DNA of 64,000 nucleotides from Brevibacterium daeguense. GTDB taxonomy: Bacteria; Actinomycetota; Actinomycetes; Actinomycetales; Brevibacteriaceae. A program made the translations under genes and the position numbers. How positions within the stretch are numbered: the first letter of the stretch is position 1; every line of letters starts with the position of its first letter. Where the stretch lies: assembly GCF_021729135.1 (NCBI RefSeq), contig NZ_JAJTWW010000004.1:1-64000 (forward strand), read 5' to 3'. Below, one piece after another: positions 47,666 to 56,606 of the stretch. The notes below the pieces were generated by a model. The model made no database searches. It had not been told where the DNA came from and was given only the letters and a program-made list of their open reading frames with translations.

Positions 47666-47760
47666 TGAGGCCCGCAAGCGGCGATGCACAGGACCTGGCA
47701 CACAGGTCCCACACGCAAGAATTCACTTCCAGAATTTCACATCTGTGAGGGGACGGCATC

Positions 47761-48249
47761 ATGTCGGCTCAGACGAAACCGCGAATCAGGAAGTCACGCG
47801 ACAGGATGGCCGTCCAATGGGCTGCCCTCGCTGTCGGACTGCTCTTCTTCCTCGCTGGGGTGCTCGGCTTCATTCCCGGGTTCACCATGAACTATCAGCA
47901 GATGGCTCCCACCGGTCTTGATTCCCGCGCTCTCCTGCTCGGAAGCTTCCCGGTCTCCATCGCCCAGAACATCATCCATCTGGTGTTCGGCGTCGCCGGA
48001 CTGGTCTGCTGGATGAATTTGGGTGCGGCGCGGAGTTACCTGCGCTGGGGAGCCGTGGTGTACCTGCTGCTCTGGGTCCTGGAGACCACACTCACGAGAC
48101 CGATTCCAAGCTACTACCCGCCGCATCTGCACGTCGCGGGCCACTGGGTGTGGCCGGCGATCGCGGTCGGGATGTTCGCCCTGTCCTTCCTGCACCTCTA
48201 TCCCCGGGCAGTGAGCAGCAGCCGCACAGGGGCCGGCGTGGCGCACTGA
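47761..48249 (+). CDS. DUF4383-domain membrane protein
   Basis: Four-helix membrane protein of 162 residues, function unknown. Helices at about 18-38, 62-88, 94-112 and 128-147. The family hallmark AQNIIHLVFGVAGLVCW is near 68-84, after the extracytoplasmic MNYQQMAPTG loop. Usually found as a single gene in actinobacteria. It stands between the acyl-CoA synthetase and enoyl-CoA hydratase genes on its own promoter. Confidence 0.85.
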   Translation: MSAQTKPRIRKSRDRMAVQWAALAVGLLFFLAGVLGFIPGFTMNYQQMAPTGLDSRALLLGSFPVSIAQNIIHLVFGVAGLVCWMNLGAARSYLRWGAVVYLLLWVLETTLTRPIPSYYPPHLHVAGHWVWPAIAVGMFALSFLHLYPRAVSSSRTGAGVAH

Positions 48250-48315
48250 CCCGGCTGGTCTGCTTGTGGACCAGACTGATCCGGCTCACTCGTCAAGTGG
48301 TCGTGGCTGGTCTGG

Positions 48316-48321
48316 CACACT
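48316..48321 (+). promoter_or_regulatory. Leaderless-type -10 (CACACT) for enoyl-CoA hydratase
   Basis: CACACT is followed by 6 bases and the ATG at 48328. The preceding gap holds no ribosome-binding site. Confidence 0.4.
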
Positions 48322-48327
48322 GGCCTC

Positions 48328-49119
48328 ATGACTCTCGATCCCATGAGCAACGACGCCGTCGAGGTCACCGTCGACGGCGCGATCGCCCACGTCACCATGA
48401 ACCATCCGCAGACCCGCAACGCGCTGTCGCTGGTGATGATGCGCTCCCTCATCGACGTCTTCACCCGGCTCGGCGAGCGCAGTGACGTCCACGCGATCAT
48501 CCTGTCCACGGCCGGCCACGTGTTCTCGTCGGGCCACGACCTCAAGGAGGTCCGCGGCGCCGACCACCCCGCGCAGCAGGAGATCTTCACCACCTGCTCC
48601 GATCTCATGCTGCTCATTCAGCGCATTCCACAGCCCGTGATCGCCCAGGTGCAGGGCGTGGCGACGGCCGCCGGCTGCCAGCTCGTCGCCACCTGCGACC
48701 TGGCCGTGGCCGCCGAGTCCGCCCGCTTCGGCACCCCGGGGGTGCGCATCGGCCTGTTCTGCTCGACCCCGATGGTCGCCCTGTCCCGGGCGGTGCCGCG
48801 CAAGACCGCCATGCGCATGCTGCTCACCGGCGACCTGCTCGGCGCGCAGGATGCGCTGACTCACGGTCTGGTCTCCGACGTGGTCCCGGACGAGGAGCTT
48901 GCCGAGGCGACAGCCGCCCTGGCGTCCAAGGTCGCCGAGGCGTCCGCGGCCACCGTCGCGATCGGCAAGCGCGCCTTCTACGAGCAGGTCGAGCTGCCCA
49001 CCGCAGACGCCTATGCCCGCATGGCCGAGGTGATGGCCGACAACGCCGTCATGCACGACGCGCAGGAGGGCATCGACGCGTTCCTGACCAAGCGCGAACC
49101 GGAGTGGCAGCACCGCTGA
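48328..49119 (+). CDS. Enoyl-CoA hydratase/isomerase family protein
   Basis: Crotonase-fold enzyme, 263 residues. The oxyanion-hole segments are AGHVFSSGHDLKEV (near 61-74) and the second glycine in QGVATAAGCQLVATCDLAVA (near 111-130). The catalytic Glu position of true hydratases appears as GVRIGLFCSTP, which fits the ECHDC3-like subgroup more than classic hydratases. Fatty-acid or amino-acid catabolism is likely; exact reaction unknown. A second ATG at codon 6 is possible. Confidence 0.9.
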   Translation: MTLDPMSNDAVEVTVDGAIAHVTMNHPQTRNALSLVMMRSLIDVFTRLGERSDVHAIILSTAGHVFSSGHDLKEVRGADHPAQQEIFTTCSDLMLLIQRIPQPVIAQVQGVATAAGCQLVATCDLAVAAESARFGTPGVRIGLFCSTPMVALSRAVPRKTAMRMLLTGDLLGAQDALTHGLVSDVVPDEELAEATAALASKVAEASAATVAIGKRAFYEQVELPTADAYARMAEVMADNAVMHDAQEGIDAFLTKREPEWQHR

Positions 49120-49131
49120 GGTCAGGCGCCA

Positions 49132-49181
49132 AGCCGGTGACGTGAGCCGCCGGGTCGGCTCAGCCGGTGACGTGAGCCGCC
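49132..49181. repeat. Two 20-bp direct repeats after the enoyl-CoA hydratase gene
   Basis: AGCCGGTGACGTGAGCCGCC occurs at 49132-49151 and 49162-49181, identical, 30 bases apart, starting 12 bases after the stop codon. Confidence 0.85.
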
Positions 49182-49182
49182 A

Positions 49183-49240
49183 ATCTGCGGTTACTTCTTG
49201 TTGAAGTTCGTCGTTATCTCAGCGAAGAGTAACCGCAGAT
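49183..49240. terminator. 13-bp perfect inverted repeat, possible bidirectional terminator
   Basis: ATCTGCGGTTACT (49183-49195) pairs with AGTAACCGCAGAT (49228-49240) around a 32-base loop, between convergent genes. The loop is large for an intrinsic terminator, so it may instead be a protein site or mobile remnant. Confidence 0.55.
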
Positions 49241-49302
49241 CGTCGCCGGACGCGGGTATCCGGCGCGCCCTCAGCAGAGACAAACCCAACAGGCGCCTCG
49301 GC

Positions 49303-49410
49303 CCCGGGCTGGGTCGACTCAGCCCATCCGCCCGGGCTGGGTCGACTCAGCCCCTCGGTCCCGGGCTGGGTCGACTCAGCCCCTCCGGCCCGGGTCGGCT
49401 CAGCCGGGGG
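49303..49410. repeat. Tandem 28-29 bp array of near-palindromic units at the GH15 gene 3' end
   Basis: Units begin at 49303, 49331 and 49360 with a partial one at 49389. Each contains CCCGGGCTGGGTCGACTCAG, whose core GGCTGGGTCGACTCAGCC is nearly self-complementary. The last partial unit supplies the stop codon region of the GH15 gene (stop at 49400-49402). Confidence 0.88.
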
Positions 49411-51286
49411 TGGGCCCGGCGGCGGTGTCGGTACCGGGATGGGCGCCGGACAGGCGCAGAGCCGTGTTGACCAGGCCGACGTGGCTGAATGCCTGCGGGG
49501 TGTTCCCCAGTTGGCGGCCGGCAGCGGGATCGTACTCCTCGGACAGGATGCCCAGGTCGTTGCGCAGACTCAGCAGATGCTCGTAGACCTCCCGGGCACG
49601 GCGGCGGCGGCCGATCCCACAGAGGGCGTCGGCCAGCCAGAAGCTGCAGGCCAGGAAGGCGCCCTCCTGGCCGGGCAGACCGTCCACGCCGTGCTCCCCC
49701 TGGGATGCAGCACGGACGCTGTGCGCTCCGTCGGCGCCCGATTCGGTGTGGACGAGCGGCACGGGGTCGGGGTCGGCGCCGGGCAGGTAGCGCAGGACGA
49801 ACCCGTCCCGCATAAGTTCGCGCTCGATCGCCGCCACCGTCCCGACGACCCGCGAGTCCGTCCACGGCAGGAACCCGACCCGCGGGATGAGCAGCAGAGC
49901 CGCGTCCAACCCCCGCGAGCCGTAGAACTGGGTGAAGGTGCCTCTGTCCGCGTCGTATCCGCGGTCGCAGACGTCGGCGTGGATCTCCTGGCGCAGCGCG
50001 CGCCACCGGTGGACCGGGCCGTCCAGGCCGAACCTCTCGACCGCCTGCACGGCCCTGTCGATCCCGGCCCAGGCCATGACCTTGGAGTGCACGAAGTCCC
50101 GGCGGGCCCCGCGCACCTCCCACAACGAGTTGTCGGGGTCCCGCCAATGCCCTTCGAGATAGTCCAGCAGGACCCGCTGGAGATCCCACGCGTCGTCGAC
50201 GGGCAGGACCCCCGCCGTACGCGCCACGTGCAGCCCGTCGAGGACCTCACCCCAGACGTCGAGCTGCAGCTGCCCGACCGCCGCGTTGCCGATCCGCACC
50301 GGGCGGGATCCCTCGTAGCCGCTCAGCCAGTCCAGCTCGAGCTCGGTGAGCCGTCGCGTCCCGTCCACCGCGTACATCGCCTGCAGGTCGGCGGGGTCGC
50401 CGGCGATGGTGCGCAGCAGCCAGCTGCGCCACGCCTCGGCCTCCTTGACGTAGCCCGTGCCGAGCAGCGCCTGCAGCGTGAAGGTCGCATCGCGCAGCCA
50501 GCAGAATCGGTAGTCCCAGTTCCGCACCCCGCCGATCTGCTCGGGCAGGGAAGTGGTCGCGGCGGCCACGATGCCGCCGGTCGGTGCATAGGTCAGGGCT
50601 TTGAGGATGATCAGGGATCGGATCACCGCATCCGACCACGGCCCCTCGTACCGCGCCTGGGACGCCCAGTCCGTCCAGAACTGCTCCGTGCGCTCGATCC
50701 CGCGGAAGGCGTCCCGCCGGCCGGGCGGGGGCAGGTGCGACAGGTGGTGGGTGAGGACGAACGGGACCCGGTCCCCCGCCTCGACCACGAACTCCCCGAC
50801 GGTGGAGAAGCCCTCGCCGCGCAGGGCGACGGGAGTGTCGAGCCAGACCGCGTCTGGACCGGCGATCGCGGACAGCAGCTCCCCGCCGCGCCTGACCCAC
50901 GGGATGATGTGGCCGTAGTCGAAGCGCCATTGCAGCTCCACCCGCATCGGAACGCGTCCGCGGACCCCTTCCACGACTCGGACGACGTCTCCCGCCTGAT
51001 CGCGCAGCGGCATCAGGTCCACCACGCGCACGGTGCCCTCGGGGGTGTCCCACTCGCTCTCCAGGATCAGGGTCTGCCCGCGGTAGCGCCGCCGGGTGCA
51101 CGGTCCCCCGCTCGCCGGCGCGATCCGCCAGAACCCTGCGTCCTCGTCGCCCAGGAGCCGCGCGAAGCACGCCCCGGAGTCGAACCGCGGCAGGCACAGC
51201 CAGTCGATCGCCCCGTCGCGGCCCACCAGCGCCATCGTGTGCAGGTCGCCGATGACCCCGTAGTCCTCGATGCGCTGCGCCATCAT
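49400..51286 (-). CDS. Glycoside hydrolase family 15, glucoamylase or trehalase-like
   Basis: Cytoplasmic alpha-glucosidase of 628 residues. The N-terminal beta domain begins RIEDYGVIGDLHTMALVGRD and AIDWLCLPRFDSGACFARLL, the usual actinobacterial form. The (alpha/alpha)6 barrel has RNWDYRFCWLRDATFTLQAL (near 263-282) and the catalytic region LSEEYDPAAGRQLGN (near 595). Mycobacterial relatives act as trehalases; either trehalose or alpha-glucan could be the substrate. The start is one of two adjacent ATGs after GGAG; an upstream frame is unlikely. Confidence 0.9.
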   Translation of the reverse strand: MMAQRIEDYGVIGDLHTMALVGRDGAIDWLCLPRFDSGACFARLLGDEDAGFWRIAPASGGPCTRRRYRGQTLILESEWDTPEGTVRVVDLMPLRDQAGDVVRVVEGVRGRVPMRVELQWRFDYGHIIPWVRRGGELLSAIAGPDAVWLDTPVALRGEGFSTVGEFVVEAGDRVPFVLTHHLSHLPPPGRRDAFRGIERTEQFWTDWASQARYEGPWSDAVIRSLIILKALTYAPTGGIVAAATTSLPEQIGGVRNWDYRFCWLRDATFTLQALLGTGYVKEAEAWRSWLLRTIAGDPADLQAMYAVDGTRRLTELELDWLSGYEGSRPVRIGNAAVGQLQLDVWGEVLDGLHVARTAGVLPVDDAWDLQRVLLDYLEGHWRDPDNSLWEVRGARRDFVHSKVMAWAGIDRAVQAVERFGLDGPVHRWRALRQEIHADVCDRGYDADRGTFTQFYGSRGLDAALLLIPRVGFLPWTDSRVVGTVAAIERELMRDGFVLRYLPGADPDPVPLVHTESGADGAHSVRAASQGEHGVDGLPGQEGAFLACSFWLADALCGIGRRRRAREVYEHLLSLRNDLGILSEEYDPAAGRQLGNTPQAFSHVGLVNTALRLSGAHPGTDTAAGPTPG

Positions 51287-51526
51287 CCGCTCCAGCCTGC
51301 CGTCGCCCCAGCATCGTGTCGCGGCGACGCCACCTGATCCTGGGTCCGGCCCGCGTGACTTTGCTCTTCGCCCTAGCATAGGATCGAACCGCTCATGATC
51401 GCGATCGTCAGATAAGGAAACGGTTTCTCCCCGTGTTCCACCCGTGGTGTTGTTGCTGAATAGCCGGCTGTTCGCCGTCAGCCGCCGTTTCCGGTGTCCG
51501 AAGCCCTCAACAACGTCAGGAACTCA

Positions 51527-53161
51527 GTGAAGTACGCAGAATCCGTTCTCGATCTCATCGGCAACACCCCTCTGGTCAAGCTCAACTCCGTCACCGCAGG
51601 CATCAGGGCCACAGTGCTGGCCAAGATCGAGTTCACCAATCCCGGCGGATCGATCAAGGACCGGATCGCTGCCAGCCTCGTCGCCGAAGCCGAGCGCTCC
51701 GGCAAGCTGCAGCCGGGCGGCACGATCGTCGAGCCCACCTCCGGCAACACCGGCGTCGGCCTGGCCATGGTCGCAGCCATCCGTGGCTACAGCTCCGTGT
51801 TCGTCGCCCCCGACAAGGTCGGGCAGTCCAAGCGCGACGTCCTCAAGGCCTACGGCGCCGAGGTCGTCGTCACCGCCACCAACGTCGCCCCCGACTCCCC
51901 CGAGTCCTACTACGGCGTGTCCGACCGGATCACCTCGGAGACCCCCGGCGCGTACAAGCCCAACCAGTTCGCCAACCAGGCCGGACCGGCCGCGCACTAC
52001 GACTCCACCGGCCCCGAGATCTGGCACGACACCGACGGCAAGGTCACCCACGTCGTGATCGGCGCGGGCACCGGCGGCACCATCACCGGCACCGGCCGCT
52101 ACCTCCACGACGTGTCCGAGGGGCGCGTCAAGGTCATCGCCGCCGACCCCGCCGGCTCGATCTACGCGGACCACTCCGCGAAGCTGCACGGCTACTACGT
52201 CGAGGGCGTGGGCGAGGACATGATCCCCGACACCTACGACCCGTCCGTCCCCGACGGCTTCGTCACCGTCGACGACGCCGCCTCCTTCGAGATGACTCGG
52301 CGGCTGGCCGTCGAGGAGGGCCTGCTGGTGGGCGGCTCCTCGGGCATGGCGGTCGTCGCCGCCCTGGAGACGGCGAAGGACCTCGACGAGGACGGCGTCG
52401 TGGTGGTCGTGCTGCCGGATTCCGGCCGCGGCTACATCGACAAGATCTTCAACGACCAGTGGATGGCCGAGCACGGCTTCACCACCTCCACCACCGGGGA
52501 CGAGGACGCCACCGCCGAGGCGAGTGCCGGATCTGCAGGCGCTGCCGCCGGAGGTGCCGCCTCGGGCGCGACCGGCACCGTGGCCGGACTGGCTGCGGAG
52601 GGCCCGGCGGCCTCCGCTGCCGAGGCGCCCGCCGCCTCGGCGACGGCCGGGACCACAGTCGCCCAGGTGCTCTCCGACCTGGGACTCACCCCCGGCGAGT
52701 ACGCCCACGCCACCCCGGACACCCCGGTCCGGGATGTGCTGGCCGCGCTCGGCGGTGACGTCGTGCTCGTCGCCGACACCGGTGCCGCCACCGAGTTCAA
52801 CCTCTACGGCATCATCGACCGCGAGGTGCTCACCGGCCTGGCGCTCGGCGAACTCGCGAGCGCCTCGGCAGGGGACGGCGCCTCGGCAGCCGGCACTTCG
52901 GCAGCCGGCAATTCGGCAGGGGGCAGCGCCTCGGCGGCCGGTGGAGCCGGTGGTGACGTCACCGGCGACACCGCGATCGGCTCCCTGACCGCACACCTGG
53001 TCAAGCCGCAGCTGATCGGCGCCTGCCAGACTGCCGAGGACCTGCGCGAGAAGCTCAGGTCGGAGCGGGGCGTCGTCGTGCTGGACGCCGGCCGGCCCAT
53101 CGCCCTGCTCGACCGCACCGCCCTGGCCCGCTGGGCCACCGTTCGAAAGGACCTTCCGTGA
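51527..53161 (+). CDS. Cystathionine beta-synthase with enlarged linkers
   Basis: PLP enzyme condensing serine and homocysteine. The catalytic core has the PLP lysine in NPGGSIKDRIA (near 42), TSGNTGVGLAMV (near 70) and the phosphate loop GAGTGGTITGTGRYL (near 175). The C-terminus holds a CBS-domain pair from about 378 to 540. An Ala/Gly/Ser-rich insert of about 60 residues separates core and CBS pair, and another of about 40 lies inside the pair, making 544 residues against about 460 normally. GTG 51527 follows AGGAAC. Confidence 0.93.
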   Translation: MKYAESVLDLIGNTPLVKLNSVTAGIRATVLAKIEFTNPGGSIKDRIAASLVAEAERSGKLQPGGTIVEPTSGNTGVGLAMVAAIRGYSSVFVAPDKVGQSKRDVLKAYGAEVVVTATNVAPDSPESYYGVSDRITSETPGAYKPNQFANQAGPAAHYDSTGPEIWHDTDGKVTHVVIGAGTGGTITGTGRYLHDVSEGRVKVIAADPAGSIYADHSAKLHGYYVEGVGEDMIPDTYDPSVPDGFVTVDDAASFEMTRRLAVEEGLLVGGSSGMAVVAALETAKDLDEDGVVVVVLPDSGRGYIDKIFNDQWMAEHGFTTSTTGDEDATAEASAGSAGAAAGGAASGATGTVAGLAAEGPAASAAEAPAASATAGTTVAQVLSDLGLTPGEYAHATPDTPVRDVLAALGGDVVLVADTGAATEFNLYGIIDREVLTGLALGELASASAGDGASAAGTSAAGNSAGGSASAAGGAGGDVTGDTAIGSLTAHLVKPQLIGACQTAEDLREKLRSERGVVVLDAGRPIALLDRTALARWATVRKDLP

Positions 53162-54330
53162 CCGACAGCTCCGAGACCGACCACGCCTTCGCCACCCGGG
53201 CCATCCATGCGGGCAGCGAGCCGGACCCGCGCACCGGAGCGGTGATCCCGCCGATCCACCTGAGCTCGACCTACAAGCAGGACGGCGTGGGCGGGTTCCG
53301 CAACGGCTACGAGTACTCCCGCAGCGCCAACCCCACCCGCGACGCGCTGCAGGAGCAGCTGGCCGCGATCGAGGGCGGCGCGCGCGCCCTGTCCTTCGCC
53401 AGCGGACTGGCCGCCGAGGATGCGCTGCTGCGCGCCCTATGCCAGCCGGGCGACACGATCCTGCTGGGCAATGACGCGTACGGCGGAACGTACCGCCTGA
53501 TCAACGCGGTGTTCGGCAACTGGGGTGTCAAGCACTTCGCCGTCGACCTCACGGATTCGAGCGCCGCCTCGGACGCGATCGCCGCCTACCGGCCGAAGAT
53601 CGTGTGGGTCGAGACCCCCACCAATCCACTGATGAACATCGTCGACATCCGCAAGACGGCGGAGCTGGCCCACCAGGTTGGTGCACTTCTGGTCGTCGAC
53701 AACACCTTCGCGACCCCGTACCTGCAGCAGCCGCTGGCGCTGGGCGCGGACGTCGTCGTCCACTCGGTGACGAAGTACCTGGGCGGACACTCGGACGTGG
53801 TGGGCGGTGCGCTGATCTTCGCGGATCCGGGGCACGCCGACGCGGTGGCCTACAACCAGAACGCCGCCGGTGCGGTGTCCGGCCCGTTCGACGCGTGGCT
53901 GACGATGCGCGGCATCAAGACCCTGGCGGTGCGGGTCAAGCAGCACTCCGAGAACGCCGCGGCCATCGTGGCCGGGCTGGTCGGACACCCGAAGATCGAG
54001 AAGATCAACTACCCGGGGCTCGAATCGCACCCGGGGCACGAGATCGCTGCCGCGCAGATGCGGGAGGGGATGTTCGGCGGCATGCTGTCGATCCAGGTCA
54101 CCGGTGGTCGGGATGCCGCACGGAAGCTGGTCGACAGCACCGACATCTTCATCCTCGCGGAATCGCTCGGCGGTGTGGAGTCGCTCATCGAGTACCCGTA
54201 CGACATGACCCATGCCTCGGTGCAGGGCACCGACCTCGCAGTGCCGGAGAACCTGGTGCGCCTGTCGGTGGGCATCGAGGACGCCGAGGATCTGCTGGCG
54301 GATCTCCAGCAGGCGCTCGACAAGATCTGA
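53158..54330 (+). CDS. metB: Cystathionine gamma-synthase / gamma-lyase family
   Basis: PLP enzyme of the Cys/Met metabolism family, 390 residues. Residue landmarks are YEYSRSANPTRDALQEQLA, VDNTFATPYLQQPL with its Asp (near 181) and the PLP-lysine segment HSVTKYLGGHSDVVGG (near 200-215). GVESLIEYPYDMTHA near 343 is the usual C-terminal signature. GTGA overlap with the cystathionine beta-synthase stop couples the pair: together they interconvert homocysteine and cysteine. Synthase versus lyase direction cannot be decided from sequence. Confidence 0.93.
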   Translation: MTDSSETDHAFATRAIHAGSEPDPRTGAVIPPIHLSSTYKQDGVGGFRNGYEYSRSANPTRDALQEQLAAIEGGARALSFASGLAAEDALLRALCQPGDTILLGNDAYGGTYRLINAVFGNWGVKHFAVDLTDSSAASDAIAAYRPKIVWVETPTNPLMNIVDIRKTAELAHQVGALLVVDNTFATPYLQQPLALGADVVVHSVTKYLGGHSDVVGGALIFADPGHADAVAYNQNAAGAVSGPFDAWLTMRGIKTLAVRVKQHSENAAAIVAGLVGHPKIEKINYPGLESHPGHEIAAAQMREGMFGGMLSIQVTGGRDAARKLVDSTDIFILAESLGGVESLIEYPYDMTHASVQGTDLAVPENLVRLSVGIEDAEDLLADLQQALDKI

Positions 54331-54391
54331 CGCCGCTGCACTCCGCTGGACTCCTCCGCGCTGAAGGGTTCCCACGCAGTGCCGACCTTCG

Positions 54392-54397
54392 TACGCT
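54392..54397 (+). promoter_or_regulatory. Leaderless-type -10 (TACGCT) for the NTF2-like gene
   Basis: TACGCT is 6 bases before the ATG at 54404; TTCCCA (54369-54374) is a possible -35 at 17 bases. Confidence 0.45.
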
Positions 54398-54403
54398 TGA
54401 TGC

Positions 54404-54865
54404 ATGAGCGAGGCGATCGACCCCGCGGTCGAACAGTTCCTTGTGCAGTACGAGTCGGCTCTGAGCACCTTCGATGCGGAGGGGTCGGCGGCCCTGTGGG
54501 GCGTGCCGGGCACGATGGTCACCGACGACTTCGTGGGCACGCTGCACTCGCGTGAGCAGCTGGCGCAGGCGCTGGAGCAGTCGTACCCGCTGTACAGGGC
54601 GCTGGGCCTGAGCCGGGTCACGCACACCCTGCTCGAACGCGTCGACGTCACGCCGCGCATCATCCGTCTGCGCGTGCGCTGGCACTTCTTCGGAGAGCCG
54701 GACGAGCACCTGGCCGACAGCGACTACGAGTACCTGCTGCGCCGCGACGAGGACGGGCTCCACGCCTACGTCGCTGTCGGGATCGATGAGACGGAGCAGC
54801 TGCTCGACCTCGCTGCGCGCAAGGGCGTCGACGTCACCCAGTTCGGCTGGGACCCCCCGGGCTAG
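54404..54865 (+). CDS. Small NTF2/SnoaL-like protein
   Basis: 153-residue soluble protein. The pattern of an N-terminal helix (DPAVEQFLVQYESALSTFD), a LWGVPGTMVTDDFVG strand pair, then REQLAQALEQSYPLYRALGL and a beta-rich C-terminus fits the SnoaL/NTF2 cone fold. Function unknown; such proteins range from isomerases to ligand carriers. It follows metB after 73 bases on its own apparent promoter. Confidence 0.65.
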   Translation: MSEAIDPAVEQFLVQYESALSTFDAEGSAALWGVPGTMVTDDFVGTLHSREQLAQALEQSYPLYRALGLSRVTHTLLERVDVTPRIIRLRVRWHFFGEPDEHLADSDYEYLLRRDEDGLHAYVAVGIDETEQLLDLAARKGVDVTQFGWDPPG

Positions 54866-54931
54866 CAGGCCGGCCCTCCGGCGACCGCCGGAGGTGCCGC
54901 CTGAAGTCGCACGAGCGAATGGAGCGTGGTC

Positions 54932-56002
54932 ATGGTTCTTCCACCACCGAATCCGGGGAACAGAGGGGCGGCGGACAGCCCGCTGTCGCGCTTGCGTCCG
55001 CCGCGGACCGGCGCCTCGATCGCCGCGGAGGCCGAGATCTGGGTCATGCTCATCGACTACCGCGAGCGCGCGTGGGGGCTCGTCACCGAGGAGCAGATCG
55101 CCGCGGGGCGTGAGGCGATCCGGCAGGCCCGGGCGGAGTGGGCCGCTGTCAGCCCGCGGCTGGCCGGCGACGCCGAGCGCTGGGACGCGGAGCGCACCCG
55201 CCGGCGCGAATCGCTGCAGACACGTCTGCGGGAGATCGTGCCCGAATACGGGAAGCTCCGGGAGCTGCAGACCGAGGGGAGCCGAGCGGTGGCCGATCGC
55301 GCGTTCCTCCGGCCCCCGGCGTTCGAACCGGTCATCGCTCCCGCCGATCCGACACCCATCCTGCATCACCCGCCGTTCGCACAGGACCGGCTCGGTCCGA
55401 TCGACAGCGAGCAGGCCGCGCACACCATGGATGTCGTGGATCGCTCGTTCGCGAACAGGGAGATCGGTCACCTCGTGATCGATGTCGACCTCGCGGTCGA
55501 TCCGGGAGGGACCTGGGGCTTCAACGAGTGGTTCGGCCTCCTGCCGATCGATCACGGCTGTGCCTCGGCGGCCTGCGGCACCACGTTCACCCTGCCGGAG
55601 GAGGGACGACTGTCGGTGTCGGCGGTGCTGGACAACATCTACAGTCGGACAAGCCTCTCGCTCAGCGACAAGTGGGGCTCGTCGTCGGGCATTCTCTCGG
55701 CGGCATCCACTGTCTTCGTCGCGGTGCTGCAGCCGGACGGCGGTGAGGTGCTGCACAGCACGCTGGCTGCGCGGAAGCTGGAGTCCGACGGGGACGACTC
55801 GAGCGCGATGCTGCCCGAGATCGAACAGCAGGAGTTCAGGCTCCTGGCGAACACCGAAGGCCGATTCGGTGCGGGAGAGACGGTCTTCGTCCTGGCCGGC
55901 ATCTCGGTGGTCGCCGGCAGCCTGCTCAACGACATGAAGGCGCATGTGCGCTCGCTCATGTGGTGGGAGCTCGATGAGCTCGGCATCTCAGTCGTGCAGT
56001 GA
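54932..56002 (+). CDS. Unknown protein with helical N-terminus and beta-rich C-terminus
   Basis: Not recognised. The 356-residue protein begins with a Pro/Arg-rich lead, then a charged helical region (about 33-110, possible coiled coil around RQARAEWAAVSPRLAGDAER). From about 155 onward it is beta-rich, with HLVIDVDLAVDPGGTWGFNE and two cysteines in DHGCASAACGTTF, then VFVAVLQPDGGEV and GETVFVLAGISVV near the end. The ATG has GGAG 7 bases upstream. It overlaps the convergent acetyltransferase gene by 15 bases. Confidence 0.7.
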   Translation: MVLPPPNPGNRGAADSPLSRLRPPRTGASIAAEAEIWVMLIDYRERAWGLVTEEQIAAGREAIRQARAEWAAVSPRLAGDAERWDAERTRRRESLQTRLREIVPEYGKLRELQTEGSRAVADRAFLRPPAFEPVIAPADPTPILHHPPFAQDRLGPIDSEQAAHTMDVVDRSFANREIGHLVIDVDLAVDPGGTWGFNEWFGLLPIDHGCASAACGTTFTLPEEGRLSVSAVLDNIYSRTSLSLSDKWGSSSGILSAASTVFVAVLQPDGGEVLHSTLAARKLESDGDDSSAMLPEIEQQEFRLLANTEGRFGAGETVFVLAGISVVAGSLLNDMKAHVRSLMWWELDELGISVVQ

Positions 56003-56515
56003 GACCCGTGCCCTGTTGCCAAGCTTCTGCAACGCGTCCCCGGTGAGGCGGAAGGTGTCCCATTCCTCCATCGGCCCGGCCCCGAGGCTGCGGTAGAAGG
56101 CGATCGACGGCGCGTTCCACTTGAGCACCGCCCATTCGAGGCGCTTGAACCCGTTCTCGACGGCCGTTTCCGCCAGCGTCGTCAGCAGCGCCTTGCCCAA
56201 TCCCCCGCCGCGCACCTCGGGCCGCACGAACAGGTCCTCGAGGTAGATCCCGTGCTCGCCCTCCCACGTGGAGTAGTTGAGGAACCACAGGGCGAAGCCG
56301 TCGATGCGGCGGTCGGAGCCGGCGGGCGCCTCGGCGACGTGGGCGAAGATCGCGGGATGGTCGCCGAACAGCTGGCCGTGCAGCTTCTCCGGGGTCAGGC
56401 GGACGATCTCGGCCGGCTCCTTCTCGTATACCGCGAGCGCGACGACGAGCTCGACGATCTCCTCGACGTCCTCGGGGACGACTCGACGAATGCGGGCTGC
56501 TGAGCTGCTTTCCAT
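55988..56515 (-). CDS. GNAT acetyltransferase, diamine/thialysine N-acetyltransferase type
   Basis: Transfers acetyl from acetyl-CoA to an amine. The acetyl-CoA loop is VRPEVRGGGLGKALL (near 95-109). Other landmarks, EIVELVVALAVYEKEPAEIV, WFLNYSTWEGEHGIYLEDL and EWAVLKWNAPSIAFYRSLGA, match the spermidine/thialysine acetyltransferase group closely. Length 175 residues. A -10-like TACACT ends 6 bases before the ATG. Polyamine detoxification or export is a likely role. Confidence 0.9.
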   Translation of the reverse strand: MESSSAARIRRVVPEDVEEIVELVVALAVYEKEPAEIVRLTPEKLHGQLFGDHPAIFAHVAEAPAGSDRRIDGFALWFLNYSTWEGEHGIYLEDLFVRPEVRGGGLGKALLTTLAETAVENGFKRLEWAVLKWNAPSIAFYRSLGAGPMEEWDTFRLTGDALQKLGNRARVSLHD

Positions 56516-56521
56516 ATGCGA

Positions 56522-56527
56522 AGTGTA
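56522..56527 (-). promoter_or_regulatory. Leaderless-type -10 (TACACT) for the acetyltransferase gene
   Basis: On the minus strand TACACT, six bases, then the ATG at 56515. The same hexamer and spacing occur at topoisomerase IB. Confidence 0.5.
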
Positions 56528-56555
56528 CGAGAGCCCGACCCGCCGAGGCGCCGCC

Positions 56556-56606
56556 GGCTCACGCCAACTGTTCCTGGCTCACGCCAACTGTTCCTGGCTC
56601 ACGCCA
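56556..56606. repeat. 20-bp tandem repeat (2.5 copies) over the P450 stop codon
   Basis: GGCTCACGCCAACTGTTCCT occupies 56556-56575 and 56576-56595, and a partial copy 56596-56606 contains the P450 stop (56599-56601). On the minus strand the gene's terminal GGCGTGA is therefore repeated twice more downstream. Confidence 0.92.
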
